A DNA stretch of 45,120 nucleotides from Candidatus Kuenenia stuttgartensis (GTDB lineage Bacteria; Planctomycetota; Phycisphaerae; Phycisphaerales; SM1A02). Position numbers and translations under genes: made by a program. This document shows, in pieces, positions 41,518-45,120 of the stretch (its first letter is position 1; each line of letters starts with the position of its first letter). The notes under the pieces were generated by a model. It was not told the DNA's origin. It ran no database searches and saw only the letters and a program-made list of their open reading frames with translations. The stretch covers positions 1-45,120 of the forward strand of contig CAMDMA010000029.1 in the NCBI GenBank assembly GCA_945902075.1, read 5' to 3'.

Positions 41518-44500
41518 ATGCCTCGCCGCGACGACATCCACACGATCCTCATCATCGGTTCCGGCCCCATCGTCATTGGTCAGGGCTGCGAGTTCGACTA
41601 CTCCGGCACGCAGGCTTGCAAGAGCCTCCGCGAAGAGGGCTACCGGATCGTCCTTGTCAACTCGAACCCTGCGACGATCATGACCGACCCGGCCTTCAGC
41701 GACCGGACGTACATCGAGCCGATCACGCCGGAAGCGGTCGAGAAAATCATCGAGAAGGAAAAGTCGCTCGGTACACCGATCGATGCTCTCCTTCCGACGC
41801 TTGGCGGGCAGACTGCGCTCAACTGTGCGTGCAACCTTTTCGACAAAGGAATTCTTGACAAGCATGGCGTTGAGATGATCGGAGCCGATCGCAGGGTGAT
41901 TCATCGCGCCGAAGATCGCGAAGAGTTTCGCCGGATCGTTGAAGCACTCGGCCTGCGCCAGCCCAAAGCGAAGACGGTCACCAACATCGAAGATGCCCGC
42001 GAATTCCTGCAGGAAATTGGCCTTCCCGCCATCATTCGTCCCGCATTCACGCTTGGCGGTACTGGTGGAGGCATCGCCTACAACCGCGAGGAGTTTGACG
42101 ACATCATCCGTCGTGGACTCGCCGCGAGCATGATTGGTCAGGTGCTGATCGACCAGTCAGTACTCGGGTGGAAGGAGTACGAACTCGAGGTCGTTCGCGA
42201 CAATCGAGACAACTGCATCATCGTCTGCGGTATTGAAAACATTGATCCGATGGGCGTGCACACTGGCGATTCCGTCACCGTTGCGCCAATCATGACGCTG
42301 ACCGACAAGGAATATCAGCGCATGCGCGACGCGGCGTTTGCAATCATGCGAGCGGTCGGCGTGAATTGCGGCGGATCCAATGTGCAGTTTGGAATCGACC
42401 CGCAGTCGGGCGAGATGGTTGTGATTGAGATGAATCCGCGCGTCTCACGGAGTTCGGCACTCGCGTCGAAAGCGACAGGATTTCCGATCGCGAAAATCGC
42501 AGCAAAACTCGCGGTCGGCTACACGCTCGACGAACTCAAGAACGACATCACTGGCACGACGAGTGCGTGCTTCGAGCCGTCGATCGACTACGTCGTGGTG
42601 AAGATCCCACGTTGGACATTTGAGAAGTTCCCTGAGGCCGACGAAACGTTGACGACACAGATGAAATCTGTTGGCGAGGCGATGTCGATTGGCCGCACCT
42701 TTAAAGAAGCGTTTCAGAAGGCCATCCGTTCGATGGAGGTCAAGCGCTTCGGCTTTGGCCTTGATCGCAACGACAAGTGGCTTGCGGCGCAGCGCGCGAG
42801 TGAAGTCGAACTTGCCAAGGGTCTGCAGGTCGCGGACCGCTCGGTGGTGGAGTGGCCGATTCCTGAGGGCAAACTCACACGTAAGCTTGCGGTTCCATCG
42901 CAGGGACGGCTCTACTACGTGCGCTATGCGCTGAAAATGGGCTGGAGCTGCGAACAGATTCACGCGCTTTGCAAGATTGACCCTTGGTTCCTCGAGGAAT
43001 TCCGCCAGTTGGTCGCGTTCGAAGACGTGCTCGCGGGATACGCCACTCTTGAATCGCTCCCACGCGAGGTCTTTTTCGAAGCCAAGCGGCTCGGCTACTC
43101 CGATGCGCAGTTAGCAAATCTCTATCTCGGCTCGATCTCGCCTTCAACGATTCTTGAAGTGCGCGCGCGGCGGAAGTCATTTGGTATCGAGCCGGTCTAC
43201 AAGTTGGTTGATACATGCGCCGCTGAGTTTGAAGCGTTGACGCCGTACTACTACTCAACCTATGAGTCACCGTTCACGATCGACGGAAAGTCCGTGCTTG
43301 ACGACGAGATTCGCGTGTCCGCGCGCGAAAAGATTGTGATTCTCGGCGGCGGCCCCAACCGCATCGGGCAGGGCATCGAGTTTGATTATTGCTGCTGCCA
43401 AGCGGCGTTCGCCTGCGAAGATATGGGCTTCGAGAGCGTGATGATCAACTCGAATCCTGAAACGGTTTCGACGGACTACGACACCAGCGATCTGCTGTTT
43501 TTCGAGCCTCTCACACTTGAGGATGTACTCAATGTCATTGAGCGACTCAACGGCGGCGGCATCGACCGCGCTGAGCGCACTGGCAAGGTTGCCGGCGCCA
43601 TCGTGCAGTTTGGCGGGCAAACGCCGTTGAATCTCGCCCACGGGCTTGCCAAAGCTGGCGTTCCCCTTGTGGGAACCGGGCTCGACTCGATCGACCTCGC
43701 CGAGGATCGCGATCGATTCAAAGCCTTGCTCGAGGAGATGGGACTCAAGCAGCCGCCAAGCGGTATTGCTCGTTCGCTCGACGAGGCTGTCACCAGTGCG
43801 TCACGCATTGGATACCCCGTACTCGTGCGGCCAAGTTACGTGCTCGGCGGCCGCGGCATGGAGATTTGCTCCGACGAAAGTGCGTTGCGAACCTACATGA
43901 CCAGTGCGGTGAATGTGAGCGATCTCGCAAATGCCCCGGTGCTCATCGACTGCTTTCTCAGCGATGCGACCGAGGTCGACGTCGACGTCGTCGCTGACTA
44001 CGAGCCAAGCGATGGCACGCGCGCGCGCATGATTGCCCACGACGCTGATCGGCCGAAGGGCATCGTTTGCGGTGTCATGGAGCACATTGAGGAGGCCGGC
44101 ATTCACTCTGGCGACTCGACGTGTATCGTTCCGCCGTTCTCGCTCGCGCCTGCGATTGTCGATGAGATTCGAACCACAGCACTTCGCCTCGCTGAGCGTC
44201 TGCGCGTGCGCGGACTCATGAACGTGCAGTTCGCGGTCAAGGACGAAAATGTCTACATCCTCGAGGTGAACCCGCGCGCATCGCGGACGTCTCCTTTTGT
44301 CGGAAAGGCAAAGGGCGTCGCGTGGCCATTCATCGCGGCACAAGTGATGATGGGCCGTTCGCTTGAGTCGCTTGGAACCATCGAGATACCGGCGACAGGC
44401 TTCTACGCGGTAAAGGAGAGCGTCTTTCCGTTTGCAAAATTTCCAGGCGTCGACGTGGTGCTTGGGCCGGAGATGCGCTCGACGGGCGAAGTCATGGGCG

Positions 44501-45015
44501 CCGATCGATCACTCCCAATCGCATTCGCCAAGGCCCAGATGGCTGCAGGTGTGCACCTGCCGACGAAGGGCAATGTCTTTCTCTCGGTCCGGGATGGCGA
44601 TAAGGACGAGGCGATCGCGATCGCGCGCGATCTGCGTGCGATGGATTTCGAGGTTTACACATCGAAGGGCACCGCGATGTTCCTGAAATCCCACGGCGTT
44701 GAGACTCGATCGGTGAACAAACTCAGTGAGGGTGCGCGACCGACAGTGCTCGACTTGATTGCCAACGGCGAGATTCACCTCATCATCAACACGCCAACCC
44801 GCAAGGGAGCGAAAACCGACGAGGGACGCATTCGTGCGACCGCTGTTCGCGCGGGGATTCCGATGATTACCACAATGTCTGCTGCGAAAGCCACCGTGGA
44901 CGCCATCGCAGCATTACGTGCGGGGGCTTGGACGGTTATGGCGTTGCAGGACTATTTTGGGGCGGGCGCGGCTGCGGCCGCTTCCTCTGGAGTTGTCCGC
45001 ACGGTTGGTGTGTGA
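41518..45015 (+). CDS. carB: Carbamoyl-phosphate synthase large subunit
   Basis: Makes carbamoyl phosphate for arginine and pyrimidines with the glutaminase subunit CarA (not in the window). Two homologous halves are seen: the first begins [20 protein letters not shown] near 10-29 and has [10 protein letters not shown] and [13 protein letters not shown]; the second begins [18 protein letters not shown] near 606-623 with [10 protein letters not shown] near 778. ATP-grasp metal sites appear as [21 protein letters not shown] near 301-321 and [20 protein letters not shown] near 916-935. The C-terminal MGS-like allosteric domain (from about 1015) includes [18 protein letters not shown] and [10 protein letters not shown]. 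At 1165 residues it is about 90 longer than E. coli CarB, mainly through a longer oligomerisation region near 430-530. The last 17 residues (Ala/Ser/Gly/Val) lie within a 55-bp tandem repeat. Confidence 0.96.
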   Translation: MPRRDDIHTILIIGSGPIVIGQGCEFDYSGTQACKSLREEGYRIVLVNSNPATIMTDPAFSDRTYIEPITPEAVEKIIEKEKSLGTPIDALLPTLGGQTALNCACNLFDKGILDKHGVEMIGADRRVIHRAEDREEFRRIVEALGLRQPKAKTVTNIEDAREFLQEIGLPAIIRPAFTLGGTGGGIAYNREEFDDIIRRGLAASMIGQVLIDQSVLGWKEYELEVVRDNRDNCIIVCGIENIDPMGVHTGDSVTVAPIMTLTDKEYQRMRDAAFAIMRAVGVNCGGSNVQFGIDPQSGEMVVIEMNPRVSRSSALASKATGFPIAKIAAKLAVGYTLDELKNDITGTTSACFEPSIDYVVVKIPRWTFEKFPEADETLTTQMKSVGEAMSIGRTFKEAFQKAIRSMEVKRFGFGLDRNDKWLAAQRASEVELAKGLQVADRSVVEWPIPEGKLTRKLAVPSQGRLYYVRYALKMGWSCEQIHALCKIDPWFLEEFRQLVAFEDVLAGYATLESLPREVFFEAKRLGYSDAQLANLYLGSISPSTILEVRARRKSFGIEPVYKLVDTCAAEFEALTPYYYSTYESPFTIDGKSVLDDEIRVSAREKIVILGGGPNRIGQGIEFDYCCCQAAFACEDMGFESVMINSNPETVSTDYDTSDLLFFEPLTLEDVLNVIERLNGGGIDRAERTGKVAGAIVQFGGQTPLNLAHGLAKAGVPLVGTGLDSIDLAEDRDRFKALLEEMGLKQPPSGIARSLDEAVTSASRIGYPVLVRPSYVLGGRGMEICSDESALRTYMTSAVNVSDLANAPVLIDCFLSDATEVDVDVVADYEPSDGTRARMIAHDADRPKGIVCGVMEHIEEAGIHSGDSTCIVPPFSLAPAIVDEIRTTALRLAERLRVRGLMNVQFAVKDENVYILEVNPRASRTSPFVGKAKGVAWPFIAAQVMMGRSLESLGTIEIPATGFYAVKESVFPFAKFPGVDVVLGPEMRSTGEVMGADRSLPIAFAKAQMAAGVHLPTKGNVFLSVRDGDKDEAIAIARDLRAMDFEVYTSKGTAMFLKSHGVETRSVNKLSEGARPTVLDLIANGEIHLIINTPTRKGAKTDEGRIRATAVRAGIPMITTMSAAKATVDAIAALRAGAWTVMALQDYFGAGAAAAASSGVVRTVGV

Positions 45016-45120
45016 CTCAGGCGCGGCTGCGGCCGCTTCCTCTGGAGTTGTCCGCACGGTTGGTGTGTGACTCAGGCGCGGCTGCGGCCGCTTCCTCTGG
45101 AGTTGTCCGCACGGTTGGTG
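44965..45120 (+). repeat. 55-bp tandem repeat covering the carB stop and running to the window end
   Basis: Copies at 44965-45019, 45020-45074 and a partial third at 45075-45120 appear identical apart from the first flanking base. The unit contains a GCGGCCGC palindrome and, in the first copy, the end of carB with its TGA stop at 45013-45015. The array is cut by the window edge, so its real length is unknown. Confidence 0.9.

Overview
The window reads as high-GC bacterial chromosome (about 60% GC by eye). The gene set and style (type II secretion genes with a multi-domain secretin, a flagellar rod/ring operon, a four-part recombination and sugar-nucleotide cluster) suggest a planctomycete, perhaps of the Phycisphaerae. 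This placement is an inference, because the window holds no rRNA or marker gene that would fix it.

Positions 1-23138 are one long rightward type II secretion (T2SS) operon: gspF, gspG, gspH, gspI, gspJ, gspK, gspL, a gspM-like gene with a GspC/PilP-like tail, a 14.4-kb gspD, and a small lipoprotein gene that may encode its pilotin. Most junctions are 4-bp start/stop overlaps. A strong stem-loop separates gspF from gspG, and a bidirectional intrinsic terminator closes the operon. The ATPase gspE presumably lies to the left of the window. The striking element is GspD: 4794 residues, with an N0-like domain, about 52 consecutive N1-type ring-building domains and a normal C-terminal secretin core. 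Ordinary secretins carry two to four N domains. This is the candidate undescribed system here.

Positions 23166-27759 hold housekeeping genes: tRNA-Gln(CUG) with its own sigma70-like promoter, asd, apaG, trpS, a CPBP-family membrane protease and trpC. Positions 27803-31742 are a leftward flagellar operon (unknown 124-aa gene, flgF, flgG, flgA, flgH) preceded by a near-perfect sigma54-type promoter. It builds the distal rod and L-ring and the P-ring chaperone, but flgI is not in the window.

Positions 32048-35732 run rightward: a Xer-type tyrosine recombinase with a long N-terminal extension, zwf and pgl (first two steps of the oxidative pentose-phosphate pathway). After a 333-bp gene-free, hairpin-rich stretch, 36066-41278 is a leftward operon read in the order plsC-like, ruvA, manC-like, ruvX, uvrD-like. 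Finally, carB runs rightward from 41518 and its 3' end is part of a 55-bp tandem repeat that continues to the window edge, possibly a contig-end artefact.

I found no CRISPR array, insertion sequence, integrase-associated att site or rRNA. Start sites of gspH, asd, the protease, xer, pgl, ruvX and the acyltransferase differ from the longest possible ORFs; the reasons are given in each entry.
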